DNA from: Synanceia verrucosa | Lineage: Eukaryota > Chordata > Actinopteri > Perciformes > Synanceiidae | Assembly (NCBI GenBank): GCA_029721515.1 | Contig: CM056559.1 | Location: 8,247,001-8,311,000 of the forward strand | DNA length: 64,000 nucleotides | Reading direction: 5' to 3' | Shown: positions 1 through 10,650 of the stretch, piece after piece | How the letters are laid out: each line of letters starts with the position of its first letter | Position numbering within the stretch: position 1 is the first letter of the stretch | Notes under the pieces: model-generated | Databases searched by the model: none | Told to the model about the DNA's origin: nothing | What the model saw: only the letters and a program-made list of their open reading frames with translations | Program-made: the position numbers and the translations under genes

Positions 1-1215
1 TTGAGACAATCCTACTTCAGATCACTGTTTTCCTTGAAAGCTATTTGCCACCTTAAAGCCCTCATTTTGCTCTTCCATTGTGTCTCCACATGTCAGTGTT
101 GACACACAATTTCATGATGGGGTTCTGTGGGTGGAGGACTGAAATTTCCCATTTGAGTCCTTGGGTAATAAAGTTTAAGAGTCCCTGCCCTAAGCTGCTG
201 CAATCGCACTTTCCAGCTTGTCTGCGTGTCTGGTGTAACAGATATGGTCACAAGCCTCAGTGGCCGTTAAACCACAAACTGACCCGTGATGAAGACGCTG
301 CGCTTTCAACCACCAATCAGATTAGAATAATATAACTCAAAAACATGCTTAGTTTATTGAAATATTTGGAGTATTTTAGGACCAACTACTGAATATTTAG
401 CTTAGATTACAAACAGCTTTGGAAACATAATCCAGAAATGCCTCATGAATGCATCATTGGTTTTACATTTTCAAAATAACATAATTTCTACTTAGTTACA
501 TAAATCATATCACACAAAATCATGCAACATTAACTTGATATTTTGCTATTAAATCTTTGAAGCTAAACTCTCTACATTAATATTGTAAAAACATGTTTTT
601 CTTGTTGCATTTAAAGCATATTTTAACAGTTTTTAACATGAATATGATGAAAAGGTAAACAGTGTGACATGCTGTACAATTCCACTACCAGTTATCCTTT
701 CCTAGAAGTTATACCATTGCAAATACATGCAAAACCTTCCCAGTATATTCAAATCTACAGTTCAACATGGTCTGCAAGCTGGAGGGGAAAAAAAACTATG
801 CATAGAACAAACCAAATGAGAGACAACAACTAACACATACTGTACATATCAGTTTTAATCCCTAAATCAGACAAAAAAAATGCAGCAGCAATCACTAGCA
901 ACAGGCAGGGAAGTTGTCGGGATCATAACATGTCAAATATTAATGACACCCTGTCATCTCCACAGAGCAACTCTCCCCTGTCTTCCTCTGAAGAGGCAGC
1001 AGCGGACACTGAAAACACAGCTCATCTTGTAAAGCCAGTGGCTGTGGACACGCTCACAGAAAAAGCTGTCTTACCTGCCGCCTGGTCTGTGTGTTTCACT
1101 GGCACTCAGTCTGGTTGTTGCCGGTGTGTGTGCTCTCACACACAATCCCTCCGAACAGGAACTGATGAATCTGCACGACTTCAGCCCTGCAGCAGCAGTG
1201 CATTATGGGGTTTCA

Positions 1216-1377
1216 GTCTCTCTCACTCTCTCTCTCTCTCTCTGCTCTGTGTGTCTCTCCCTTTCTCTCTCTGTTGGCAGAGTGTTAGAGGGGGATGTCC
1301 TCGCCTCCTGTCTAGAGAGAGGAGGGTGAACTCACATGAGCTGTGTCCACACACACACACACACACACGCACACACA
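1216..1377. repeat. (CT)n and (CA)n microsatellites
   Basis: A CT-rich run at about 1216-1245 and a CA run at 1348-1377 lie about 100 bases apart. They create spurious open frames on both strands. Confidence 0.9.
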
Positions 1378-1417
1378 ATGCAGAAGAAGCCTCATGATGA
1401 CGAGCGCCGCGACTCTG

Positions 1418-1431
1418 GTTGCCGTAGCAAC
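1418..1431. promoter_or_regulatory. X-box (RFX-type) motif
   Basis: The 14 bases GTTGCCGTAGCAAC fit the inverted-repeat X-box bound by RFX transcription factors: half sites GTTGCC and AGCAAC with a 2-base spacer. The site lies in the locally CpG-rich patch near the candidate minus-strand exon. RFX motifs are common in promoters of ciliary and many other genes. The motif is seen; its use is not shown. Confidence 0.45.
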
Positions 1432-3025
1432 AACCTCCTCCTCCTCTCCAAACCCTCTCGCTCCTGTAACTCCACTGTTTAATCTCTCTGTGTATTCTGT
1501 TTGAATAGTGAAAATGTGAACGAACTGCACTCATTCTACTCCTCTACTTCTTATATACAGCGTTCACTTTGAGCCTGAGCTACTCGGCTAACACAGAAAT
1601 AGAGGAGAGAGACTCATGCGGTCATGTGATCACCAACTGTTGCTTCTGCCTTCTGATAAAAAGAAGGCGGTGTGTAGTCAGAGGTAACAGAGACAGACCT
1701 AGATATGTGTTTGTGTGTATGCACATGCATCTTGGTGCTTGTGTGTGTCTTTGAGTGTGTGTGATGATGTGGTGGTTCCTGGAAACAGGCTATAGTTCCT
1801 GTTTGTGGTTTCTTTCCTTCTCTTCATTGCTACTGCCAGTGCAGGCCTGTAGCCCTTTGATAACACACATTTCTGCCATATTACAACAAGGGAAGTACAG
1901 CTGGACTGACCGATGAAATGAATGAGCTGCATCCAGGCAGACAGACGCATAGAAACACCGACTGCGCCTATCGGTGTAATTATTACAATTTTCATCATTA
2001 TTCACCTTCCTGGAGGTTGTAATTGTTATTTAGCGGCTGATTCAGAATGATAATAGGAGCTCAGTGGGTTACTGGGAAATGCATAGAGAGAAGAAAACAG
2101 GGATAGACAGAGAGAAAAAAGAGATAGAGAAAAAGGTACTGTGGACAGAGAGAGAGAGCGATGTTGAGGAAGAAAAGGAGAGAGACCTCCTCTCCACCGT
2201 CTCCCATGGAGACAGAGTGGGTGGAAGGCCGTGGCTGTCCTTCAGGCCCTGTAAATCAGCTGCTCACAGCTGAGTCCTGCAGTGCAACCATCACACTGGT
2301 AACCCCCAACACTCAATCACTCAATCTTTCAACATCTAGCCTTCCTCTTTCTTTTCTCCTAGTTGTCATCGGTGTCTCTTCCACAGTCCTCAGTCTCTCA
2401 GTCTTGCAGTACATTTTCCTGCTTCCAACCTGACCTCTGTGTCACAAAAACATGTATATAACATGCAAAGATTTATCCCCACAGTTCTGCCCTCTGTCTT
2501 TCCAGTAGCCATGGGAACAGGTATAGGAAATGGGATTCACTGAACATTGATTCTTACGAGGATGATTCAATCTGTAAGTCTAGCAAAGGAAAGGGAACGG
2601 AGTAAGGTATAGACAAAGTGGGAGGCAACAGATGGTCGGACATGTGCTTGTTTGCAAAGCAAGTCGCTGGTTCAAACTAGCTGCTATAACTTTCAGCTCT
2701 GAGGAGAATGTGCCACCAAGCTACAGCTTCTCGTCCAGGCGTCCAGTGCTCTACAGGAGAGAAAACATCATGAAATCAATAAACAGGGCTTTCCTCTGGA
2801 AGAACATACTTGCATGTTTCTGAACGAGCTGGCATTATCAAAGAACCGTCATGTGTTCCGTGTAATGAAGGGTCCTTGAGTTCGACGGACTCTGAATAAC
2901 CTGCTCAGATTGGAAAGCCACAGTGATTACTCTGCTCTTTCGGACTAATGGCAACAGCAGGTGTCCAAAGGCTCCATGTGCCACATCTATTCATTAGAGA
3001 CATTAACACTAACCACTCACACACC

Positions 3026-3028
<3 letters not shown>

Positions 3029-3064
<36 letters not shown>
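3029..3064. repeat. (CA)n microsatellite
   Basis: Uninterrupted AC dinucleotide repeat of about 36 bases. Confidence 0.95.
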
Positions 3065-3068
<4 letters not shown>

Positions 3069-5329
3069 CTCAGTGTTCATTGGAACTATTCATTAACAAA
3101 ATTGCAGCTCCCCTTAAGTGCAATGACCATTGATTAGGCTCAGAAACTGCTGGTGTGATTATGACTACCCTCACCTGGGTTTGAATTTGGATTCTTTATA
3201 GCACACCTGTACTGCAGGCATTTTCTCTTTCTGATACTGCAGTTCTGCATACAATATTATAATACATACATACAATAAAAATGTCAGTCTCACCCTTGTT
3301 TACTTTATGGCTGAAATCATCTCTCTAACTCGTTTGTATATGTTACTATTTTACCTCATTTTTAGAGCTGCTGGAAGGATCAGTTGTTTATAGAGCTTAA
3401 AGAAATTGATAATAATCAGTTTAATCATAATCAGTTTAGATAGTTCTATTCCAAAAAAAAAATCAGTGATGTGTGTCTGTCTGATAGAAATGGGTTCAAA
3501 TGTAATCTAACTTTTCTTTGTAAATACCAAAATATTACATTTACAGTGGTTGGTTAATGAATATGTTCACAAGGATTAGGAATACAAGAACATGTTTTAC
3601 AGACCCATACCCTGTATGCCTGTAAAGGTCAGAGCAGGGCAGAGTCAAAGGTCAACAAAAGTTGTTTTACAGGGACAAATCTTTTCAAAATTAACCCCAT
3701 GCAGAGCATTTGAGGCATCCTTTGTGGTATCAGATTCAATGAGGACATTTTTGAAAGATTATTCACTGTTGCATTAAGGTAAAAGGTGAACTACAGTATG
3801 GTTAGGTAAAATGAATGTGTGATCTTTACGTTATTGTATTTCATGTAAAGTGAAGGAAAATAATAAAGTAAAATAGTGTGAATAGTCTGCTGCAGTGGCT
3901 CTCATTAGTTTCCTGTTCATGATCAAATGCAGGTAAGCATTTTCTCAATTAGCTTGAGGACAAAATATTTCAAGGTTCAGTTTGTGGATGCGTGCACAAA
4001 TATTTTATATCCTAATACCGATGCATTTAAAATCTCTTTTTAAACATCTGTAGACAGCAGAGCTGCAGTATTACAGTGAAGGCTTCCAGTTGTTGCTATA
4101 AGGTTGAACAGGCTTTTCAAATGGTGCTTCTGACGGCAAAATAATATTTACCCATTTATTTTTGAACACATCTGAGAGACGGAGTGAGGATGGGTGAGGG
4201 GTTCGGTGTCTGAGTCTGTTATAATCAGTCTGCAGAGAGAAAGAGAGACATACCAAACAGAATGTTGTTAATATTGCTTCATATGTAAAATAGCAACATT
4301 ATTCTCTGTATCAAACCAACAATACAGGCCGTAAGTAGAGTAATATTTGTAATATGCTCAACAAGTTCCCATCATGGCAAGTAGAAAAGATTAACAAAAT
4401 TAGTATTCTTGCAACAAACAACAAACAGCTGCCATAACCTTTTAGGGAGAGGCCCACACACACACACAGCACACAGCAATCTGTCGTCTGCTAAGGCTAG
4501 AGGCTAAACAGAATGCCAAAATGTTGCAGTCACCCGCAAATTAAAACTTATTGGTGTTAGAGGCTGAAAAAGTTCCACCACACAACACCAATAAAATGCC
4601 AATGAAATGCAGCTTCTGTAAGTGAGAAGCAAAACAGCAACAACTGACCTATAAATAGTAAAAGTTTCCCATCCTAAATAAACAGCACATAAAAGACAGC
4701 CAGGATTAAGATTAATCAGAAAAAAACATTAAAATCTCATTGTTATCCTTGGAATACCAACACTGAATGTTCTGTTAGATTTAGCCAGAGTGTCAGTCCA
4801 AAGTGAATTACAATAAGTGTAATAAAACTGTAGAAACAACAGCTGGATATCATCAAGCATGGTGTGTCGAGGTGTAGTCTGAAAATGTGGCTTTCCAGAC
4901 TGAGCTTCAGTGGGAAAGAGGGGAATTCATCCCACAACTATGAGGCCTGGAAAGAGCCTTGACCCATGAGGGCAACCAAACAGCACTGGAACTGAAAGGC
5001 TTTGATAATGTACGATACTGTGCAATCAGAAAGCTGACATCCAGTCTTGTTTTAGTTACAAGACGATCAGTCAAATATGCTCCCTGTCCCCCAGCTGTCA
5101 GCTTGACAACAAGCTCAGCACTGCTGCTCCTGATGGCCTTCCACAGATGAATGTCACTCCACTGTTGGGTCAACAATGTGAATTGTTAAAAAGTGTATCC
5201 TTGTTAACACGACTCAGACAGAATGGTGCAATGGAGATGCAACCTTTTGTGTTTTGTAGCAGTGTCTGGCTGGGTGTATACTGTGTGCTAAATCGCAGTG
5301 CAATGGACAGGTGCAATATGAGCATGTGA

Positions 5330-5360
5330 TACACTATATTGCCAAAAGTATTCGCTCACC
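5330..5360 (+). repeat. Left terminal inverted repeat of Tc1-like element
   Basis: Begins with the TA target duplication (5330-5331), then the terminal sequence. It is the exact reverse complement of 6509-6539. Confidence 0.95.
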
Positions 5361-5432
5361 CATCCAAATATCCAGAATCAGGTGTTCCAATCACTTTCAT
5401 GGCCACAGGTGTATAAAATCAAGCACCTAGGC

Positions 5433-6462
5433 ATGCAGACTGCTTTTACAAACATTTGTGAAAGAATGGGTCGCTCTCAGGAGCTCAGTGAATTCCAGTG
5501 TGGAACTGTGATAGGATGCCACCTGTGCAACAAATCCAGACGTGAAATTTCCTCACTCCTAAATATTCCACAGTCAACTGTCAGCTGTATTATAAGAACG
5601 TGGAAGAGTTTGGAAACGGCAGCAACTCAGCCATGAAGTGGGAGACCACGTAAACTGCTGAGGTGGATAGTGTGAAGAGGTCACCAACTTTCTGCAGAGT
5701 CAATCGCTACAAACTTGATGTGGTCTTCAGATTAGCTCAAGAACAGTGCACAGAGAGCTTCATGGAATGGGTTTCCATGACCGAGCAGCTGCATCCAAGC
5801 CATACGTCACCAAGTGCAATGCAAAGCGTCGGATGCAGTGGTGTAAAGCACGCCACCACTGGACTCTAGAGCAGTGGAGACGTATTCTCTGGAGTGACGA
5901 ATCACGCTTCTCCATCTGGCAATCTGATGGACGAGTCTGGGTTTGTTGGTTGCCAGGAGAACGATACTTGTCGGACTGCATTGTGCCAAGTGTAAAGTTT
6001 GGTGGAGGGGGGATTATGGTGTGGGGTTGTTTTTCAGGAGCTGGGCTTGGCCCCTTAGTTCTAGTGAAAGGAACTCTGAATGCTTCAGCATACCAAGACA
6101 TTTTGGACAATTCCATGCTCCCAACTTTGTGGGAACAGTTTGGAGCTGGCCCCTTCCTCTTCCAACATGACTGTGCACCAGTGTACAAAGCAAGGTCCAT
6201 AAAGACATGGATGACAGAGTCTGGTGTGGATGAACTTGACTGGCCTGCACAGAGTCCTGACCTCAACCTGATAGAACACCTTTGGGATGAATTAGAGCAG
6301 AGACTGAGAGCCAGGCCTTCTCGTCCAACATCACAAATACACTTCTGGAAGAATGGTCAAAAATTCCCATAAACACACTCCTAAACCTTGTGGACAGCCT
6401 TCCCAGAAGAGTTGAAGCTGTTATAGCTGCAAAGGGTGGACCAACGTCATGTTGAACCCTAT
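5433..6462 (+). pseudogene. Tc1-like transposase, frameshifted remnant
   Basis: The transposase would cut and paste the surrounding element. The N-terminal paired-like helix-turn-helix part is readable in one frame to about 5636 (starting MQTAFTNICERMGRSQELSE). The catalytic part is readable in another frame from about 5746 to 6372. The DDE catalytic motifs are recognisable: WSDESRF (first Asp, near 5896), FQHDCAPVY (second Asp, near 6167) and SPDLNLIEHLWDE (Glu, near 6272). The linker at 5637-5745 is rearranged, with a stop and a frame change, consistent with a small deletion. A second indel near 6330 shifts the frame so that the usual C-terminus (6373-6462) is lost. At least two breaks mean no functional protein is made. 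Confidence 0.9.
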
Positions 6463-6508
6463 GGATTAGGAGTGGGATGTCACTGAAGTTCATATGCGAG
6501 TCAAAGCA

Positions 6509-6539
6509 GGTGAGCGAATACTTTTGGCAATATAGTGTA
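6509..6539 (-). repeat. Right terminal inverted repeat of Tc1-like element
   Basis: Exact inverted copy of 5330-5360, ending with the TA target duplication at 6538-6539. Confidence 0.95.
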
Positions 6540-8654
6540 TGTAGGTACAGTCGGTAACCCAACAATGCAGAAAGAGCTCTACTGTACATAACATGAAAAT
6601 GAAAATGAATAATAATACAGCAAGTCAGGCTCTGTGAGTGGGTGGGATGTTTACATCTCTGATAACTTAGGTTTGATCCAAATGCCTGACCCTTCCTAGA
6701 GGAGATCACTAAAAAATAACATGCACACACACATACACAAATGCAGTCAGAAGCCCACAGGCATCCGCATGCATACACATGAAACAGGGTGGGAGTGAGC
6801 AAATCTCTGCAGATAGCCCTTGGTAACTTGTGTTTGGTAAATATTCATAAGGAAAATCTTGCAGAAAGATTTGCGATAAGGAGAGATAATGATTATTTGA
6901 GAGTGTGTTAGAGAATGAGAACAGATGTTACGACGGAGAGACAGAAGGTGAATGATAACAGTGGAAAACTGAAACATGCATTTACTTTTTGAAACTCTTG
7001 TAAATGGCAATGATGGTAGTTTACTAATGAATAAACACAGCTTAACTGCACTTTGTTTATGTGGCGATGAACAACTGATTAGAGATGCATGAACTATCAG
7101 AGAGCATTATGCAACATACCTGGATTACTCACCTTCAGTGCGAAAATGGTTGAATTCAATGATAATGACATGTTGAAACAAATTCCAAGTGTGCATGACC
7201 CGTGTCGACAGTTTGTACCTCTCTGAAATTTTACAGGGAGCGTCAACCTGTTATTTTTGTTGCTGCGAGAAAACCTCAAAACATCACCTGCAGCAGCCTC
7301 CCGGCAAAATGAAATCAAGATTTTCTGTTTGATTGGACAAACAAATGCCTCGTCAAATAACATTACCTGTGGTGAGTGTTAGTCCTCGACACACACTGCA
7401 CATATTCATAAGACCATGTTGTTGTTCTTTTTGTCAGATGATGCATGTGGAATGATTTAGAACACTTCATTTCTTTTTGTTTTGTGTGATTCAAAGTCAG
7501 ACTGTCTTTCCCTGAAGGTACAGCAGCTGGTTAGAGATGCACAATTCACAGAGCAGGTTCAACCCAGGAGGCAGGCTATGGGGAAATCCTGGTGAGCCAA
7601 AGCAGATCATGTCCAGTCTGTGCACCTCATATACTCTAATCCTCTGCTTGTCTTCCATGTGTTATTTTACAGTGGTGATATATGTGAAGATAGCTGAGGC
7701 TCAGAAAACAAGACGCTGACCTTCTGAATCTCTGTCCTCTGTTCAGGGTTGGATATTCTGAGTGTTAGATAGTTTCTTTTATTCTATTGATAGAGTGTGC
7801 CTGCTACGCTATACAAAAATCTCCTCTGAGCTCAGCAATATCACTTAAGGATAAGGACGAAGTTGTCACTTAAGTGCAAATATAAAAAAAAGAAGCATAA
7901 TGCTCTCAGCAGTGCTGGTTTTACAGATAAAAAAGGCTTCACTGTGACTTTTACTTAAATTCTGCTTTGTCGACACGCCTCACAACACCTTCACAGGCTT
8001 TTCTGATACATGACGGCCCAAACAAATGTCAGACTTCTATGTCTGTATCAGGTTACAACTTTGGCCTTCTTGAAAAAATACTGATCGCAGCATCTGTCTC
8101 CACTTTAGGTCCAAATAAGTCTGTTTCTAAGAGGTGCTGGCCATCTTAATAGACTAATTAACTCAAATCCCGGGAGTACTGTAACAGCCAATGACGGAAA
8201 TAAAAAAAACAGCTCACACAACACTTTCCATTAGAAGCCAGTGATTTAGTATTTTTGTTAGTGAGCAATAGTCTGCATCAATATCCCCTTTCAAATATGT
8301 GTACAAACATGTAAATTTATGTTACATACACACTCACCTACTCCTTAACGCAGTGGGGTTTCTTTTGTTTTTTTTCACTTTTCACACCCTTTTTCCTTTC
8401 CTTTAGAGACAGTAATCCCCAGCTGCAGCACTAATAGCATTAGCAGAGCATATCCAATCCCCTTAGTACCTCGACAGGGAGCACAGAGCTCAGACCTACA
8501 CCAAGACAGACACATTGGGCGGACTACGCTACCCAGACTGCCTTAGGAAACCCATGCACGTTGCTCAGCTTATTGTTGATTAAAGTAAACAAAAACAAAA
8601 ATGGAATAAATAGTAGAAAACCATACAGTGTATCATCAGTGTTACAGTTTTTCT

Positions 8655-8700
8655 CCATTAGTCTGGCTCATTTCTTGAAACAGAAATTACATTTTCAAAA
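8655..8700 (+). repeat. Left copy of an inverted repeat pair
   Basis: These 46 bases match the reverse complement of 9516-9561 with only two mismatches. Similarity continues weakly beyond. The two copies lie about 0.8 kb apart in opposite orientation, as expected for a decayed foldback element or two insertions of one repeat family. Confidence 0.75.
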
Positions 8701-9307
8701 CTCTGAGATAATTTGGCCAAACCACAGCTCACTTGCAAAAGTTGATATGTTTCCCAAAACTGTTCATTCATGCTTCAAAACTAAATTCCTTTCCCATATA
8801 AATAGTCAGTGCCTCCTAAATGCATATTGTGTCAGCACTATAAGTCAAAATGTTTAGATGTTTTGTCACTATGGCAGAGGACCATTGAAATATCCCTTTA
8901 GTCCACCTCTCAGTCTGAGCCAGTCCTTAATTGATGATGGTTACTGTACTAGTTTTTTATCTAGCTAGCTGCCCTTGTTCATTTACTTGACCAGGTGCCT
9001 CCATGTTCAGAAACCGTCAAGCTTTATATGTACAAATTTGGCAGTATTCACAGTCATGGTTTCACCTGACCGTCAGTTACTGTAATAGATTTATCAAAAT
9101 CTCCAAGAGATTCTTATATGGTATTCATGGTGTGTACGAACATGTAATTTTTTTTTTTTTTACTGACTTATTATGACAGTTGAACAGACCATTGTCCATG
9201 TGATGACTGATACAATGAAATGATGCTGACATGTTTTGGAGAGAACAACCATTAGACTGAGAATCAGCAATCACTTTGAATCAACCACATCTATTCATTT
9301 CGAAATT

Positions 9308-9378
9308 GTGCTAACTGCAGGCTAACTGCAGGCTAATTGTAGGCTAACTGTAGGCTAATTGTGCTAACTGTAGGCTAC
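9308..9378. repeat. Minisatellite, 10-base unit
   Basis: About seven tandem variants of a 10-base unit of the type GCTAACTGTAG/GCTAATTGTAG. Units differ by single C/T changes. There are no unique spacers, so it is not CRISPR-like. Confidence 0.85.
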
Positions 9379-9515
9379 CTGAACTTAAACATTCGAAAAG
9401 ATGTTCTGAGACATTGAGACATTTACTAATATCATAATAATACCAAGACTTTTGCAGTGTGGTAAAATGAATGAGAAATTCAATTCCCAAGTGGTTTGGA
9501 GGTTTGTCCATGTTA

Positions 9516-9561
9516 TTTTGAGAATGTAATTTCTGTTTCAAGAAATGAGCCAAACTAATGG
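9516..9561 (-). repeat. Right copy of an inverted repeat pair
   Basis: Inverted partner of 8655-8700; 44 of 46 bases agree. Confidence 0.75.
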
Positions 9562-10042
9562 TGTGACACAGAGACACTGAAACACTTAAGAGAGCTTTTT
9601 GTTGGGCAGTTTTAGGATTTAAATATACAGTATCAGTGCTGGTAATAACAATGTGATCACTGCTTTGGTTTTAAACTGCTACAATATTATACTTAAGCTA
9701 ATCACATTTCTGCATAATGGCTCATTAAGTGTGAATTGTCCAGTCCTCCAATAATGAAGCTCAAAGAATCATCTTCATTTGATATATGCTGCTCATTACA
9801 CCTGTGCATGCATGACCAAACAAATAATGAAAAACACATTCAGGAACATGCTAAACATGTTTGTGTGTCGTTGTTGTTGTTTTGATGAGTAAACATCCTG
9901 AAAAATAACATGATAATTTCAGATACGCTACAGCATGTTTGGAATTTGCTGCAACATCCCTGAATTATTAATTTACACACAGATCTGATAAGCATTTGTA
10001 TGTAAATGTGCTGCTGCGTGGGTGCATGCATGGCTCTGCAAA

Positions 10043-10319
10043 GATAGATATATAGATAGATAGATAGATAGATATAGAGGACTTGTCATCCTCCCTGCAG
10101 CTCTTGCTAGCCAGCCAACCAACCGCTCAGCTTCTTGACTCCATCTCCATCTCTGAGCCGTTAGCCATTGCTCACAGTGAGTCACTGACTTGAAAACAGG
10201 CTGCAGTCTGCCATAGCATCAGCTTTAAAGTAATCAATCTGCTATACAGAGGCAATATTGGGTTTTTGTTTTGTTTTTCTCTTTTTCTCCTGTTCTGTGT
10301 GTGTGTGTGTGTGTGTGTG
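10043..10319. repeat. (GATA)n and (GT)n microsatellites
   Basis: A GATA tetranucleotide run lies at about 10,043-10,074 and a GT run at 10,296-10,319, followed by a purine-rich GAGA/GGAA stretch to about 10,400. Confidence 0.9.
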
Positions 10320-10539
10320 ACAGAGAGAGGGAGAAAATGATGTAGGCACAAGGAAGGAAGGAAAGAGGAAGCTACAAAGGAATGAAGGGGAGAGGGTGAA
10401 GGAGCAGTTGTGTGTCAGGCCTAAGAATGAGCTGTAACCTAATGAGTCTCGATGAAAGCTGACTGTCTGAGCTAACTCAATTCTTTGCTCTGCTAGTCAC
10501 AGTTCTTAGCTTAATGATGTTTGCTCCAGACTATTGATG

Positions 10540-10650
10540 CCGCGGCCAATGCTGGATTGGTTATATGTTTTCCTGCGCGCGACGACCCTCTTCACCGCTC
10601 GCATGCGTGGAATACTGAACTTGGCCCAGGCCACAACACGGGATGACATC
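10540..10650. promoter_or_regulatory. CpG-bearing patch with opposed CCAAT boxes
   Basis: In an otherwise AT-rich interval this patch has several CpGs (CGCGG, GCGCGCGACGAC, CGCTCGC). It also has a CCAAT box facing one way (about 10,546) and ATTGG facing the other (about 10,556). The composition suggests a promoter or enhancer, but no start or exon can be assigned. Confidence 0.25.

Larger units (their letters stand above)
1075..1570 (-). promoter_or_regulatory. Possible minus-strand 5' non-coding exon and promoter
   Basis: On the minus strand a perfect splice donor, CAG|GTAAGA, occurs with its exon side ending at 1075. Upstream of it (higher coordinates) the sequence is more GC- and CpG-rich than its surroundings and contains an RFX-type X-box at 1418-1431. 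No convincing minus-strand coding frame runs through it, so any exon would be 5' untranslated. In mammals the gene beyond SUCNR1 on the side away from AADAC is MBNL1, whose 5' end would face this way if synteny holds. That link is inference; an isolated good donor also occurs by chance. Confidence 0.28.
1..5329. other. Intergenic, no supported protein gene
   Basis: No open frame here resembles a known protein, and the longest ones are driven by CT/CA simple repeats. The stretch is AT-rich apart from a more GC- and CpG-rich patch at about 1075-1570, described separately. It holds (CT)n at 1216-1245 and (CA)n at 1348-1377 and 3029-3064. A segment near 2635-2735 has a weak tRNA B-box-like run but is too decayed to call a SINE. 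I see nothing else definable. Confidence 0.6.
5330..6539 (+). mobile_element. Tc1/mariner-family DNA transposon, inactivated
   Basis: The element is bounded by perfect 31-base inverted ends including the TA target duplication: 5330-5360 on the left and 6509-6539 on the right. The interior, about 1.2 kb, carries remains of a single transposase gene read on the plus strand. Length, TA duplication, terminal sequence and transposase motifs all agree with the common teleost Tc1-like families. Intact termini with a decayed gene indicate a non-autonomous copy that could move only if transposase came from elsewhere. Outside the short ends I do not see the long (about 200-base) inverted repeats of the Sleeping Beauty group. 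Confidence 0.95.

Noticed and set aside
1223..1534. Open frames of 70-155 codons around 930-1534 on both strands
   Set aside because: They are dominated by translated CT and CA repeats (LSLSLS, HTHTHT, VCVCVC) and show no family resemblance.
5760..6266. Minus-strand 168-codon frame across the Tc1-like element
   Set aside because: Antisense shadow of the transposase catalytic region.
9308..9378. CRISPR-like array
   Set aside because: Ten-base tandem units without unique spacers in a vertebrate genome; a minisatellite.
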